NCBI RefSeq assembly: GCF_025717535.1
Contig: NZ_JAJIRO010000004.1
Coordinates: forward strand, 62,001 to 126,000
DNA from: Paucibacter sp. Y2R2-4
Lineage (GTDB): Bacteria > Pseudomonadota > Gammaproteobacteria > Burkholderiales > Burkholderiaceae_C
DNA length: 64,000 nt
Direction of reading: 5' to 3'
In this document: piece by piece, positions 17,491 to 25,943 of the stretch
Numbering within the stretch: the first letter of the stretch is position 1
How the letters are laid out: each line of letters starts with the position of its first letter
Position numbers and translations under genes: made by a program
The notes under the pieces: generated by a model
What the model was told of the DNA's origin: nothing
The model's database searches: none
The model's input: only the letters and a program-made list of their open reading frames with translations

Positions 17491-18371
17491 CCCCTGAACT
17501 GATGAACGAAGGCCGCGAACGGCTGCAATATCGAGAGCAACAAGGCCAAAACACCGTGGGCGGCTCGGGTGGTCTGGGCGGCTACGGTGCCGGCTACTCG
17601 CGGGTGCACCAGCCGGGCTCGCTGGACCTGACCCACGGCCGCATTTTGTATCTCGAAGATGTGAGTGTGTCTTTTGATGGTTTTCGCGCTATCCACCAAC
17701 TCTCGCTGGACATTGCGCCAGGCGAGCTACGCTGCATCATTGGCCCTAACGGCGCGGGCAAGACCACCATGATGGACATCATCACCGGCAAGACCCGGCC
17801 CGACAGCGGCCGCGTCTTCTTCGGCAGCACCATCGACCTGCTGCGCCACAGCGAGGCCGAGATCGCCGGCATGGGCTTGTGCCGCAAGTTTCAAAAGCCG
17901 ACGGTGTTCGAAGCGCTGACGGTGTTCGAGAACTTGGAGCTGGCCCTGAAGACGCCGCGCGGCGTGGCGGCGGCCCTGTGGCACCGGCTCAGCGGCGAGC
18001 AGCGCGACCGCCTCGGCGAGGTGCTGGACCTGATCCAACTGAGCGAGCAATGGCAGCGTCCGGCCGGGCTCTTGAGCCATGGCCAAAAGCAGTGGCTAGA
18101 AATCGGCATGCTCTTGATGCAAGAGCCCAAGCTGTTGCTGCTGGATGAGCCGGTGGCCGGCATGACGGATCAGGAAACCGAGCGCACCGCGGAGCTGTTT
18201 TTGTCTCTGACGCCCAAGCATTCGCTGATCGTGGTGGAGCACGACATGAGCTTCATCGCCCGCATTTCGCAAACCGTGACGGTGCTGTGCGAAGGCGCGG
18301 TTTTGGCCCAGGGCACACTGGCCCAGGTGCAGGCGGATGAGCGGGTGATCGAGGTCTATTTGGGGAGATGA
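17487..18371 (+). CDS. urtD: Urea ABC transporter ATP-binding protein UrtD
   Basis: ATPase subunit of 294 residues. A 45-residue N-terminal extension rich in Gly (GGSGGLGGYGAGY) precedes the nucleotide-binding domain. Walker A is GPNGAGKT, the signature region is LLSHGQKQWLEIGMLL (a form usual in UrtD, with SHGQ replacing SGGQ), Walker B is LLLLDEPVAG, and the switch His is in VVEHDMSF. It overlaps both urtC and urtE by 4 bases. It hydrolyses ATP to drive urea import with UrtE. Confidence 0.96.
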   Translation: MTPELMNEGRERLQYREQQGQNTVGGSGGLGGYGAGYSRVHQPGSLDLTHGRILYLEDVSVSFDGFRAIHQLSLDIAPGELRCIIGPNGAGKTTMMDIITGKTRPDSGRVFFGSTIDLLRHSEAEIAGMGLCRKFQKPTVFEALTVFENLELALKTPRGVAAALWHRLSGEQRDRLGEVLDLIQLSEQWQRPAGLLSHGQKQWLEIGMLLMQEPKLLLLDEPVAGMTDQETERTAELFLSLTPKHSLIVVEHDMSFIARISQTVTVLCEGAVLAQGTLAQVQADERVIEVYLGR

Positions 18372-19084
18372 GCGCGATGCTGCAAGCCAAGAACATCCAA
18401 CAGTATTACGGCGGCGGATCGCACATCTTGCGCGATGTGAGCGTCAGTGCCAGTGCGGGCCGGGTCACCGTGCTGCTGGGCCGCAACGGCGTGGGCAAGA
18501 CCACGCTGCTCAAATGCCTGATGGGCCTGCTGCCGATCAAGAGCGGCACGATGGAATTCGCCGGCCAGGATCTGGCCCGCATGAAGCCTTATGAGCGGGT
18601 GCGAGCCGGCATCGGCTATGTGCCGCAGGGGCGCGAAATTTTTGCGCGGCTGACGGTGAAAGAAAACCTGGAGATGGGCCTGGCCAGCCGCCCCAGCAGC
18701 ACGCCAATTCCAACGGCCTTGTTTGAGCTCTTTCCGGTGCTGCAGCAAATGCTGCACCGGCGCGGCGGCGACCTCTCAGGCGGCCAGCAACAGCAGCTGG
18801 CGATTGCACGCGCCCTGGCCGCGGGCCCCAAGCTTTTGATCCTGGACGAACCCACCGAGGGCATACAGCCCAATATCATCAAAGACATCGGCCGCATCAT
18901 CCGCAAGCTGGCCGACGAAGGCCTGAACGGCCAGCGCATGGCGGTGCTGCTGTGCGAGCAGTACTACGACTTCGCCGAAGAACTGGCCGACGACTATCTG
19001 GTGCTGGAGCGCGGGGCCGTCATCTCATCCGGCAGCCGCAGTGAGATGGCCAGCAAGGGCGTGCGGCAAATCGTTTCGATCTAA
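18368..19084 (+). CDS. urtE: Urea ABC transporter ATP-binding protein UrtE
   Basis: Second ATPase of the urea importer, 238 residues, LivF-like. Walker A GRNGVGKT, signature LSGGQQQQLAIARAL, Walker B LLILDEPTEGIQPNI and the UrtE-typical C-terminus VLLCEQYYDFAEELADDYLVLERG are all present. It overlaps urtD by 4 bases and ends the operon. The next gene, ureD, converges from the opposite strand 28 bases away, and no strong terminator is visible between them. Confidence 0.96.
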   Translation: MSAMLQAKNIQQYYGGGSHILRDVSVSASAGRVTVLLGRNGVGKTTLLKCLMGLLPIKSGTMEFAGQDLARMKPYERVRAGIGYVPQGREIFARLTVKENLEMGLASRPSSTPIPTALFELFPVLQQMLHRRGGDLSGGQQQQLAIARALAAGPKLLILDEPTEGIQPNIIKDIGRIIRKLADEGLNGQRMAVLLCEQYYDFAEELADDYLVLERGAVISSGSRSEMASKGVRQIVSI

Positions 19085-19112
19085 GACCGGCTTACTCTTT
19101 TCACAGAGCCCC

Positions 19113-20015
19113 TCACATGGACCAGATGCGCGGTGGCGTGGCGCTCAAGCCCCACAGCTCGTGCCGCCACAGCGCCCAAGCCTGACGCAGCAGCTGCAAG
19201 CTCGGCTCGGTCAAATGGCTGAGCGCACGCAGCACCAGCACCTGGCCATGCGCCGCCGTGGCGCCTGCGATCAAGCCCGCTTCGGGCGCCGCTTCGCGCT
19301 CTTGCGCTTCGATCAAGGCGCGCACCGCCTCCAGCGCACGCTCTTGGCGCGGCCGGGTGATCGCATGGCCCGCAGCAAACACCAGCGTCGCCATGCAGCG
19401 GCGCCCGGCCAGCCCCAGGGCGCCATTCATCAGCAACTCGTCTTGGGCTTCGATCAGCCCACGCTCCAGCCACACGCCGCAGACCTCCAGATGCTGGGCA
19501 AAACGCCCCCGGTCAAAGGGCGCGCCGGCGACGGGCAGGCCCAGGGCGGTGATGTCCCAGGCCATCATCTCAGCACCGGGCGCCAGCTCGAAGCGCGCCT
19601 CATTGAGGGCATCGCAGGCCGGATAGGCCAAGGCCTCCAGCGGCAGCCACTCCAGCCGCGAGCCACCGGCCAGCTGGGCGTGCAGCTTTTGAGTGGCCAG
19701 CGCGCCGGCTTCGCTGCGATAAAAACGGGTGGCGCCTGGCGTGGTGATCAGGCCATGCGCGCCCTCGGCCAGGCGCAGCTGCACATCCAAGGTGTCGCCG
19801 CCGACCAGTCCTCCGGGCGGATGGACCAGCACGTTGTGGCAGACCGCATCGCCCTCGGGGTAGAGGCTTTTCAGAATGCGCAGTGGGCCGTCATGGCGGT
19901 AGCGCAGCACGCTGCGCTGGGCCTCCAAGGTGTAATCCAAAGCCAGGCTGGCGCGCCAGTTGGAGCCGGCGCTCAGAGGCAAGCGTTCGGGTGATCGGAG
20001 CAAGTCGGGGTGCAT
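19113..20015 (-). CDS. ureD: Urease accessory protein UreD
   Basis: Urease maturation chaperone of 300 residues. It works with UreF and UreG to insert nickel into apo-urease. Family motifs are VHPPGGLVGGDTL, TTPGATRFYRS and WDITALGLPVAGAPFDRG. In many Burkholderiales ureD follows urtE on the same strand and leads ureABCEFG. Here it faces urtE, is alone, and lies downstream of an M24 peptidase gene. No other urease gene is in the window. No ribosome-binding site is visible, and a hairpin (20016-20052) abuts the start codon. The gene is full length, so it may still serve a urease encoded elsewhere. Confidence 0.93.
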   Translation of the reverse strand: MHPDLLRSPERLPLSAGSNWRASLALDYTLEAQRSVLRYRHDGPLRILKSLYPEGDAVCHNVLVHPPGGLVGGDTLDVQLRLAEGAHGLITTPGATRFYRSEAGALATQKLHAQLAGGSRLEWLPLEALAYPACDALNEARFELAPGAEMMAWDITALGLPVAGAPFDRGRFAQHLEVCGVWLERGLIEAQDELLMNGALGLAGRRCMATLVFAAGHAITRPRQERALEAVRALIEAQEREAAPEAGLIAGATAAHGQVLVLRALSHLTEPSLQLLRQAWALWRHELWGLSATPPRIWSM

Positions 20016-20052
20016 GCAAGCAGGCTAGCAAGAATCGGGCCCCTCTGCTTGC
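20016..20052 (-). promoter_or_regulatory. Hairpin abutting the ureD start codon
   Basis: GCAAGCAG and CTGCTTGC form a perfect 8-bp stem around a 21-base loop. On the minus strand the second arm ends at the base before the ureD ATG, where a ribosome-binding site would lie. It may restrict translation or mark the end of the upstream transcript. Confidence 0.4.
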
Positions 20053-20066
20053 CCCACCTCGCCTGC

Positions 20067-21284
20067 TCAGACCGCCAAGCCGAAAGGGTCGTCCACCGAA
20101 TGGGCCGGCTGGCTGAACCAGCGCGGCCCCTGCGCCGTCATATAGACATGGTCTTCATGCCGGATGCCAAACTCGCCGGGCACGCAAATCATCGGTTCAT
20201 TGCTGAAGCACATGCCCACATCCAGCGGCGTCTCATCGTTGTCCACTAGATAGGGCCACTCGTGAATGTCCAGGCCGCAGCCGTGGCCGGTGCGGTGCGG
20301 CAGGCCAGGCAATTCATAGCGGGGCCCCAAGCCCGCAGCAGCAATAACACGGCGCGCCGCACGGTCGACCTCGCGGCAAGCTGTGCCCAGTTGCGCCGCC
20401 TCGAAGGCCGCCGCTTGCGCCGCCTTTTCCAAGTTCCAAATCTCGCGCTGGCGGGCATTGGCTTCACCAAACACATAAGTGCGGGTGATGTCCGACATAT
20501 AGCCGTGCACCAAGCAGCCGGTGTCGATCAGCACCACATCGCCCTCCTTCAGGCGCTGCGCCTCCTTGACCCCATGCGGGAAGGAACTGGCCACACCGAA
20601 GAGCACGATGCAGAAGTAAGAGCCGCTGGCGCCGACATTGCGGTGCGCGTTGGCGATGAAGGCCTCGACCTCGGTGGTGCTGATGCCCTCATGCAGCATG
20701 CTGGCGGTGGCGCGGTGCACGGCCATGGTCATGTCATGGGCGCGCTGCATCAGCGCGATCTCGGCAGCGGACTTGCGCATGCGCAAAGTGGCAGTGATCG
20801 GCTTGGCGTTCACCCAGGCAATGCCTTCGCGCTGCAGGCCGTCCACCACGAACAGCGGCGTGTCTTCACTCACCGCAATACGCGCATCGGCGGGCACACC
20901 CAAACTGGCCAGCACCTGGCGGCACAGGGCATAGGGGCTCTCATGTTCATGCCACAGGTGCAAGGCGCCCGGCAGTTGCATGTACTCGCGCAGCGTGCCT
21001 TCTTCAAAGGCTGGGGCGATGTATTGCGGTTCGCCCTGGGCCGGAATGATCAGGCCGACCATGCGCTCGCTCGGGTACCAAACAGTGCCGCTGAAGTAAC
21101 GCATATTTGTGCCGGCATGGGCGTACAAGGCAGCGATGCCTTGCGCCTGCATCAAGCGCTGCGCCGCCTGCAAACGGGCCCGGTACTCGTCCAAGCCAAT
21201 CGGCTGCGCGCCGCTCATCATGTTGACCAGCCCGTCCAGCGCCTGCTGTGCCCGGACGCCACCCACACCCACTGTTCTTGCCAT
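20067..21284 (-). CDS. M24 family metallopeptidase (Xaa-Pro peptidase-like)
   Basis: Cytoplasmic pita-bread-fold hydrolase of 405 residues. An N-terminal creatinase-like domain (about 30-165) precedes the catalytic domain. Its metal ligands are recognisable: the two Asp in VLIDTGCLVHGYMSDITRTY, His in HRTGHGCGLDIHEWPYL, Glu in FSNEPMI and Glu in IRHEDHVYM. I chose the ATG at 21284 because AGGAG lies 8 bases upstream; a frame extends 17 codons further without a site. Possible roles are Xaa-Pro dipeptidase or a relative acting on creatine- or ectoine-like substrates. The sequence does not decide between them. It probably shares a transcript with ureD, 51 bases downstream. Confidence 0.9.
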   Translation of the reverse strand: MARTVGVGGVRAQQALDGLVNMMSGAQPIGLDEYRARLQAAQRLMQAQGIAALYAHAGTNMRYFSGTVWYPSERMVGLIIPAQGEPQYIAPAFEEGTLREYMQLPGALHLWHEHESPYALCRQVLASLGVPADARIAVSEDTPLFVVDGLQREGIAWVNAKPITATLRMRKSAAEIALMQRAHDMTMAVHRATASMLHEGISTTEVEAFIANAHRNVGASGSYFCIVLFGVASSFPHGVKEAQRLKEGDVVLIDTGCLVHGYMSDITRTYVFGEANARQREIWNLEKAAQAAAFEAAQLGTACREVDRAARRVIAAAGLGPRYELPGLPHRTGHGCGLDIHEWPYLVDNDETPLDVGMCFSNEPMICVPGEFGIRHEDHVYMTAQGPRWFSQPAHSVDDPFGLAV

Positions 21285-21341
21285 CACCGTTTCTCCTGTT
21301 GGAGCCCGCCAGAAAGCTTGCACCCTTGAGCGCAAGTCGTA

Positions 21342-21353
21342 TAAATATATTTA
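21342..21353. promoter_or_regulatory. AT-rich palindrome in the divergent promoter region
   Basis: The perfect 12-bp palindrome TAAATATATTTA stands in an otherwise GC-rich gap between the minus-strand peptidase and plus-strand nnrU, 58 bases from the peptidase start. It is probably part of a promoter or an operator. Confidence 0.35.
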
Positions 21354-21534
21354 CAGCATTCTACGATTGAAGAGACTGGGAAAGGTCGGGGCCTATTCAC
21401 CGCCCATCACCCCGCCATTCCCTCGGAGCATTCCTGGCAGAAGAAAATCGGTTACAACCGCTGCCTTGCATAGCCCAAGGGATCAGAAGCCACGGCGACT
21501 GCCCTAGCCACAGCCCCCCACAGGAGTTTGATTC

Positions 21535-22113
21535 ATGCTCGAATTGATTGCCGGACTGACCCTTTTCTTGGGCGTCCACTCGGTGCGCATCGTCGCCGAC
21601 GGCTGGCGTAGCGTCCAGATCGCGCAGCGTGGCGAAACCGTCTGGAAGCTCAGTTACACCGCCCTCTCGCTGCTGGGTTTGGGCCTGATCATCTGGGGCT
21701 ACGGCCAAGCCCGCTTGAGCCCGCAAGTGCTGTGGGCCACGCCCAAGGGCATGAACCACTTGGCCGCGCTACTGACCTTGGTGTCCTTCGTCTTCCTGGT
21801 GGCCGCCTATGTGCCGCGCAATGCCATCAAGGCGCGCTTGAAACACCCCATGGTGCTGAGCGTCAAAGTCTGGGCTCTGGCGCATCTCTTGGCCAACAAC
21901 ACCGTGGCCGACCTGCTCTTGTTCGGTGGCTTTCTGGTTTGGGCCGTGCTGTGCTTCCGCGCCGCCCGCCAGCGCGACCGGGTCAATCCCCCCGCCGCGA
22001 TTCAAGCCCGTCCGCTGAACACCGCCATCACCGTGCTCGTCGGTGCGGTCGCATGGGCCCTGTTTGCCTTTGTCGGCCATGCAGCGTTGATTGGTGTTCG
22101 GCCCATGGGCTGA
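21535..22113 (+). CDS. nnrU: NnrU family membrane protein
   Basis: Inner-membrane protein of 192 residues with about six helices. The opening GLTLFLGVHSVRI, the middle LVSFVFLVAAYVPRNAIKARLKHPMVLSVKVWALAHLLANNTVADLLLFGGFLVWAV (read in pieces) and HxxH-like histidines are typical of NnrU. That family was first linked to nitrite/nitric-oxide metabolism and is related to NnrU/MddA-like methyltransferases. A strong AGGAG precedes the ATG. No denitrification genes are nearby, and no FNR/NnrR box was seen, so the nitrogen-oxide role is only by family. Confidence 0.9.
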   Translation: MLELIAGLTLFLGVHSVRIVADGWRSVQIAQRGETVWKLSYTALSLLGLGLIIWGYGQARLSPQVLWATPKGMNHLAALLTLVSFVFLVAAYVPRNAIKARLKHPMVLSVKVWALAHLLANNTVADLLLFGGFLVWAVLCFRAARQRDRVNPPAAIQARPLNTAITVLVGAVAWALFAFVGHAALIGVRPMG

Positions 22114-22134
22114 AGCAAGTCTGCGTCGGACAGC

Positions 22135-22160
22135 AAAAAGGGGCCTCGCGGCCCCTTTTT
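22135..22160. terminator. Bidirectional intrinsic terminator after nnrU
   Basis: AAAAAGGGGCC/GGCCCCTTTTT with loop TCGC is a perfect 11-bp stem that gives a U-tract on both strands. It serves nnrU and the convergent phosphodiesterase gene. Confidence 0.92.
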
Positions 22161-22186
22161 CGTCTCAGTGAGCACTAGCGCTTGAA

Positions 22187-23485
22187 TCAAGCGGCTTGGC
22201 TGCTCTTGCGACGACGCGCCATGGCCAAAACGCCGGCCAGGCCGCCCAACATCAGCGCATAGGTTTGCGGCTCAGGCACAGCCAGAGCTGCCACTGCGGC
22301 CACGCCCAGATCGGGTTGGTCGGTGAAAAAACCGTCCATGCCCAGGTCCACAAAGGCCTTGACCTGGCCGGCGAGGTCGCCAAAAGCGGCCGGGTCAGCG
22401 CTGCTGTCGAACTCATTCGGCAGGAAGACGTTTTCAGCGCGGAAGGTCCAGCCGTGCACGGCCAGGCCGCGCTGGTGCGCGTTGGCGATCAGCTGCGTGG
22501 GGCTGCCCAACTTGCCGCCCACCAAGGTGATCATCAGATTGGTGTTGGAGCCCACACCGTCGGCGTAGCCCTTGATGAAATCGAGGCCGGCGGCCGAGGC
22601 CAAGTCGGCGTAGCTGCGGGCGTCATCGAAAGGCGTGCCGCTGCCATTGAGCAGCTGCACGATCTTGATGTCGGTCTTGCTGTTGATGTACTCGAGGTTG
22701 TGCACCTCGAAGGACTGGATGAACACCGGCGCATTGCGGTCATTGCCATAGTTGGCATGCAGCACTTCGACCAGCTTGTCTTCCATGCGCTTCAGGCCGG
22801 TCGCGTCGGTGAAGTTCTTGAAGTAGGTCGGGTGCTTGGTTTCTGGGTAGATGCCAATGGTGCGGCCGGTCTCGAGGGACTTGGCCTTGGCCAGATCGAT
22901 CACTTCTTGCAGGGTCGGGATCACCAACTTGTCGTTGTAGGCGTTGTTGCCCAAGCGCAGATCACGCAGACGCTCTTGGGCGCGGATGTCGCTGCGGATC
23001 TCCGCTGCAGTGAAGTCTTCGGCGAACCAACCGGCGACTTTTTGGCCGTCCAGCGTCTTCACCTTGAGGCGATCGGCATATTTGTCCAGCTGCCAGACAT
23101 TGGTGCTGCTGTCGGTGCGGTTCAGCACCGGGGCGCCGTTGACCATCTTGATGCTGCCGTCGGCGTTCAGGTCCACGCGCGCCAACAAGGGCTCGTGACG
23201 GGCAATCAGCTCGCCGTCCTTGGTCATGACCAGATCGGGCTCGATGTAGTTGGCACCTTGGGCGATGGCCAATTCATACGAGGCCAAGGTGTGCTCGGGC
23301 CGGTAGCCAGAAGCACCGCGGTGGCCGATGACCACGGGCGCGTCGCCCGTCAAAGTGTTCCAAACCTTGGCGGGCAAGGCCTGGGGGCGCGCGCCATAGA
23401 TATCGGCTTGTGCCTGGGCCGTGCCGGCCAAAGCAAAGCCAGCGCAAACTGCCGCCACGGCGGCCATACGGTACGAGTTCAACAT
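22187..23485 (-). CDS. Glycerophosphodiester phosphodiesterase with PEP-CTERM anchor
   Basis: Exported phosphodiesterase of 432 residues that cleaves glycerophosphodiesters to glycerol-3-phosphate and an alcohol. The signal peptide (1-25) is followed by the GDPD TIM barrel. Catalytic and metal residues are visible as VIGHRGASGYRPEHT (His55, Arg56), IEPDL (Glu82, Asp84) and ARHEP (His97). The C-terminus is a PEP-CTERM sorting signal: VPEPQTYALMLGG, hydrophobic stretch, RRRK. This predicts exosortase-dependent processing and surface or matrix attachment; no exosortase is in the window. GAGGAG precedes the ATG. It is divergent from a PEP-CTERM phytase. Confidence 0.93.
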   Translation of the reverse strand: MLNSYRMAAVAAVCAGFALAGTAQAQADIYGARPQALPAKVWNTLTGDAPVVIGHRGASGYRPEHTLASYELAIAQGANYIEPDLVMTKDGELIARHEPLLARVDLNADGSIKMVNGAPVLNRTDSSTNVWQLDKYADRLKVKTLDGQKVAGWFAEDFTAAEIRSDIRAQERLRDLRLGNNAYNDKLVIPTLQEVIDLAKAKSLETGRTIGIYPETKHPTYFKNFTDATGLKRMEDKLVEVLHANYGNDRNAPVFIQSFEVHNLEYINSKTDIKIVQLLNGSGTPFDDARSYADLASAAGLDFIKGYADGVGSNTNLMITLVGGKLGSPTQLIANAHQRGLAVHGWTFRAENVFLPNEFDSSADPAAFGDLAGQVKAFVDLGMDGFFTDQPDLGVAAVAALAVPEPQTYALMLGGLAGVLAMARRRKSSQAA

Positions 23486-23759
23486 AAGCTTTCTCCTCTC
23501 GGTGGACCAATCAAATCACCGCGGAGCATCGAATAGATCGATGACAGCGGCGTGAAGCCGGCCATCCGCTGTTCGGCTTGCTCCCGCCCCCTGGTCTGCC
23601 GAGCTCCCCCGCCGTTGCCCTTGAACTGTTCGGATCAGAGCGCGAGACACGCCGCAGCCATCTTGTCTCGCTAAGGTTCAATTTCAGCGCATCCGCTCTC
23701 GGCAGCTAGTCTCGGACGGTGCCCCTCTTTAGCCCCATCTTTCTTGGAGTCACTCCACC

Positions 23760-25070
23760 ATGTCCTCCACCCCTCGCCTGCGCGCCATCGCGCTCTGTAT
23801 CGCTTTGTTGGCCGCCGCCCTGCAGGCGCAAGCCGCTTCCGCCGTGATTGAAACCCCGACCATCGACAGCAGCGGCGATGCCGACGATCCAGCCATCTGG
23901 CTGAACCCGCTGGATGCATCCAAGAGCCTTGTCATCACCTCGGTCAAGAACTCCGGCCTGCGCGTCTATGACCTGAACGGTCAGCAGCTGCAAAGCCTTT
24001 TGCCTCCCGGCAAGATCGACGGTGTGGCCAGCCGTTTGAACAATGTGGACGTGCAGTACAACTTCCGCATGGCCGATGGCAGCCGCGCTGACCTGGCCAT
24101 CTACAGCGACCGCGGCCAAGACACGCTGCGCGCCTTCAAGATCAACGCCAGCGGCACGCCGCTGACCGAGGTCACCGGCTACAACCGACTCTTCCCCCAG
24201 CAGCCACTCGCCAATCAGGCCACCGGCTATGGCCTGGCCCTGTGGCGTGACCAAGCCAGCGACAAGCTCTACAGCTTGGTGGCTCAGCGCGGCGGCAGCG
24301 GCGCCGGTGGCGCCATCAAGGGCCATAGCGTGGCCCAGTTCGAGATGATCGCCACGCCCGACGGCAAGGTCAGCTCGCAACAGGTGCGCAGCTGGGACCT
24401 GCCGACCAGCTACAAGGGCCAAAGCCTGCTGAACGGCATCGACAGCACCGGCTCAAGCTACTCGCCGCAATCCGAAGGCATGGTGGTGGACCAACAGACC
24501 GGCATGCTCTACGTCGGCCAAGAAGACGTGGGCATCTGGGGCATCGACTTGGCCAGCGGCACGCTCGGTGCCAAGCCGCTGATCGAAACCAAGAACTTCG
24601 ACCCCAACAGCCCACTGACGCCCGATGTGGAAGGCCTGACGATTCGCTACGCCAAAAACGGCGAAGGTGTGATCCTGGCTTCCAGCCAAGGCGATAGCAG
24701 CTTCGCCGCCTTCAATCGCAAGGGCTTTGGCTACCTGGGCAGTTTCAGCGTGGGCGCCGGCGCGCATGACGCGGTGGAACATTCCGACGGCGCCGACGTC
24801 AGCAGCTTTGCCCTGCCCGGCTTTGAAGATGGCGTCTTCATCACCCAGGATGGCGAAAACGTCAACAATGGCGCCCTGGTCGGCACCAACTTCAAATACG
24901 TCAAATGGTCAGACCTGGCCAAGGAGCACGCCTTCCTGGCGCCCTACGCCCAAATCGACCCTGACTTTGACCCACGCAATGTGGCGGCCATCCCCGAGCC
25001 CAGCAGCTACGCCATGCTGATCAGCGGCCTCGCTGCCTTGGCTCTGCTCGCTCGCCGCCGCAAGGTCTGA
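23760..25070 (+). CDS. Beta-propeller phytase with PEP-CTERM anchor
   Basis: Secreted 3-phytase-type enzyme of 436 residues releasing phosphate from inositol hexakisphosphate in a Ca-dependent six-blade propeller. After the signal peptide (about 1-26) the family motifs are DADDPAIWLNP, SVKNSGLRVYDLNG, NNVDVQYNF, SEGMVVDQQTGMLYVGQED and DVEGLTIRY. The end IPEPSSYAMLISGLAALALL-ARRRKV is a PEP-CTERM signal. GGAG lies about 10 bases before the ATG. Paired with the divergent phosphodiesterase it suggests surface-held organic-phosphate scavenging. The 274-base intergenic region shows only a PhoB half-site (CTGTCAT on the minus strand), so Pho control is unproven. Confidence 0.93.
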   Translation: MSSTPRLRAIALCIALLAAALQAQAASAVIETPTIDSSGDADDPAIWLNPLDASKSLVITSVKNSGLRVYDLNGQQLQSLLPPGKIDGVASRLNNVDVQYNFRMADGSRADLAIYSDRGQDTLRAFKINASGTPLTEVTGYNRLFPQQPLANQATGYGLALWRDQASDKLYSLVAQRGGSGAGGAIKGHSVAQFEMIATPDGKVSSQQVRSWDLPTSYKGQSLLNGIDSTGSSYSPQSEGMVVDQQTGMLYVGQEDVGIWGIDLASGTLGAKPLIETKNFDPNSPLTPDVEGLTIRYAKNGEGVILASSQGDSSFAAFNRKGFGYLGSFSVGAGAHDAVEHSDGADVSSFALPGFEDGVFITQDGENVNNGALVGTNFKYVKWSDLAKEHAFLAPYAQIDPDFDPRNVAAIPEPSSYAMLISGLAALALLARRRKV

Positions 25071-25079
25071 AGAAGCGTT

Positions 25080-25119
25080 GAACTCAGCCGGGACGGCCGA
25101 AGCCGTCCCCGCTGAGTTC
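25080..25119. terminator. Long hairpin between convergent genes
   Basis: GAACTCAGC-GGGACGGC pairs with GCCGTCCC-GCTGAGTTC around CGAA, giving about 18 bp of stem with one mismatched step. It lies between the phytase and GST stops and has no U-tract. It is a likely transcript end or stabiliser for both strands. Confidence 0.7.
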
Positions 25120-25121
25120 GG

Positions 25122-25742
25122 TCAAGCCGCGAACTTGGCGTAGTAAGCCTGCACCGCCGGCAACTGCTCAATGCGCGCCAAATGCGCATTGAGCGCCGGC
25201 GCTACTTGAGCCACCAGATCGCGGGGCACATGGTCCAGACGGCCGGAGTTCAGGCCGCGCACATCCACAAAGACCTTCAAATCCGCCACCGTCAGGCGCT
25301 GGTCGGCAAAGTACTCGCCGCCGTGAGCGAGCAGTTGCTTTTCCAGCCAGCGCAGATAGACCGGCATGGACCCATTCACCAGCGCCAGCCGCGCTTGCTT
25401 TTGCTCCTCGCCGCTCATGCGAAAAGTCGGGCCCAGCTTGACCGAGGCCTCTTCCACCACATACATCACCTCATCGCAGAGCAAGGCTTGATAAGGGTCG
25501 CTGGGGTAGAGCTTGGCCAGCTTGCCCGCATAACGCAGGATCGCATCGCACTGCGTCACCTGCACGCCGTCGACCTGCAAAGTCGGGACCTGCCCAAACG
25601 GCGTGCTCTTGCGCAGCTCTTCAAACTCGGGGAACTTGAAGCGATGGTCTTCAAAGGCCACATCGCCCAGATGGAAGGCCAAGCGCACGGGCTCGGCCCG
25701 GCCGCCGTGAAAGTCAAAGTAAGTCAGTTTGAGTTGGCTCAT
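25122..25742 (-). CDS. Glutathione S-transferase
   Basis: Cytosolic GST of 206 residues. The thioredoxin-like N-terminal domain has LTYFDFHGGRAEPVRLAFHLG with the early catalytic-type Tyr, the cis-Pro motif FGQVPTLQVDG, and the glutathione-binding QCDAILRYAGK where Ser is more usual (QSxAI). The C-terminal all-helical domain includes LTVADLKVFVDVRGL. The pattern matches sigma/mu-like GSTs. It conjugates glutathione to electrophiles; the substrate is unknown. It is a monocistronic unit convergent with the phytase. Confidence 0.92.
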   Translation of the reverse strand: MSQLKLTYFDFHGGRAEPVRLAFHLGDVAFEDHRFKFPEFEELRKSTPFGQVPTLQVDGVQVTQCDAILRYAGKLAKLYPSDPYQALLCDEVMYVVEEASVKLGPTFRMSGEEQKQARLALVNGSMPVYLRWLEKQLLAHGGEYFADQRLTVADLKVFVDVRGLNSGRLDHVPRDLVAQVAPALNAHLARIEQLPAVQAYYAKFAA

Positions 25743-25943
25743 GGTGATGACGAAGTCCTATGAGGGTCAAAGAAGGAAAGTCGATTCTTGAGGCGGATAT
25801 CAGCTAGCTGCATGGGCTGAGCCGCCTTGCCATCCTAGCCCTAAGGGGATAGACCCCAAATCCTTTCTCAGCCAGGCCTGCAAGTAACGGGCATCTCAAT
25901 CGCATGGTCAAATCAAGGGCAGAACTCAATAGACCTCCACTGC

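Noticed and set aside
23535-23555. PhoB box between phosphodiesterase and phytase genes
   Set aside because: One CTGTCAT half is perfect on the minus strand, but the second half 11 bases on matches only 3 of 7 positions.
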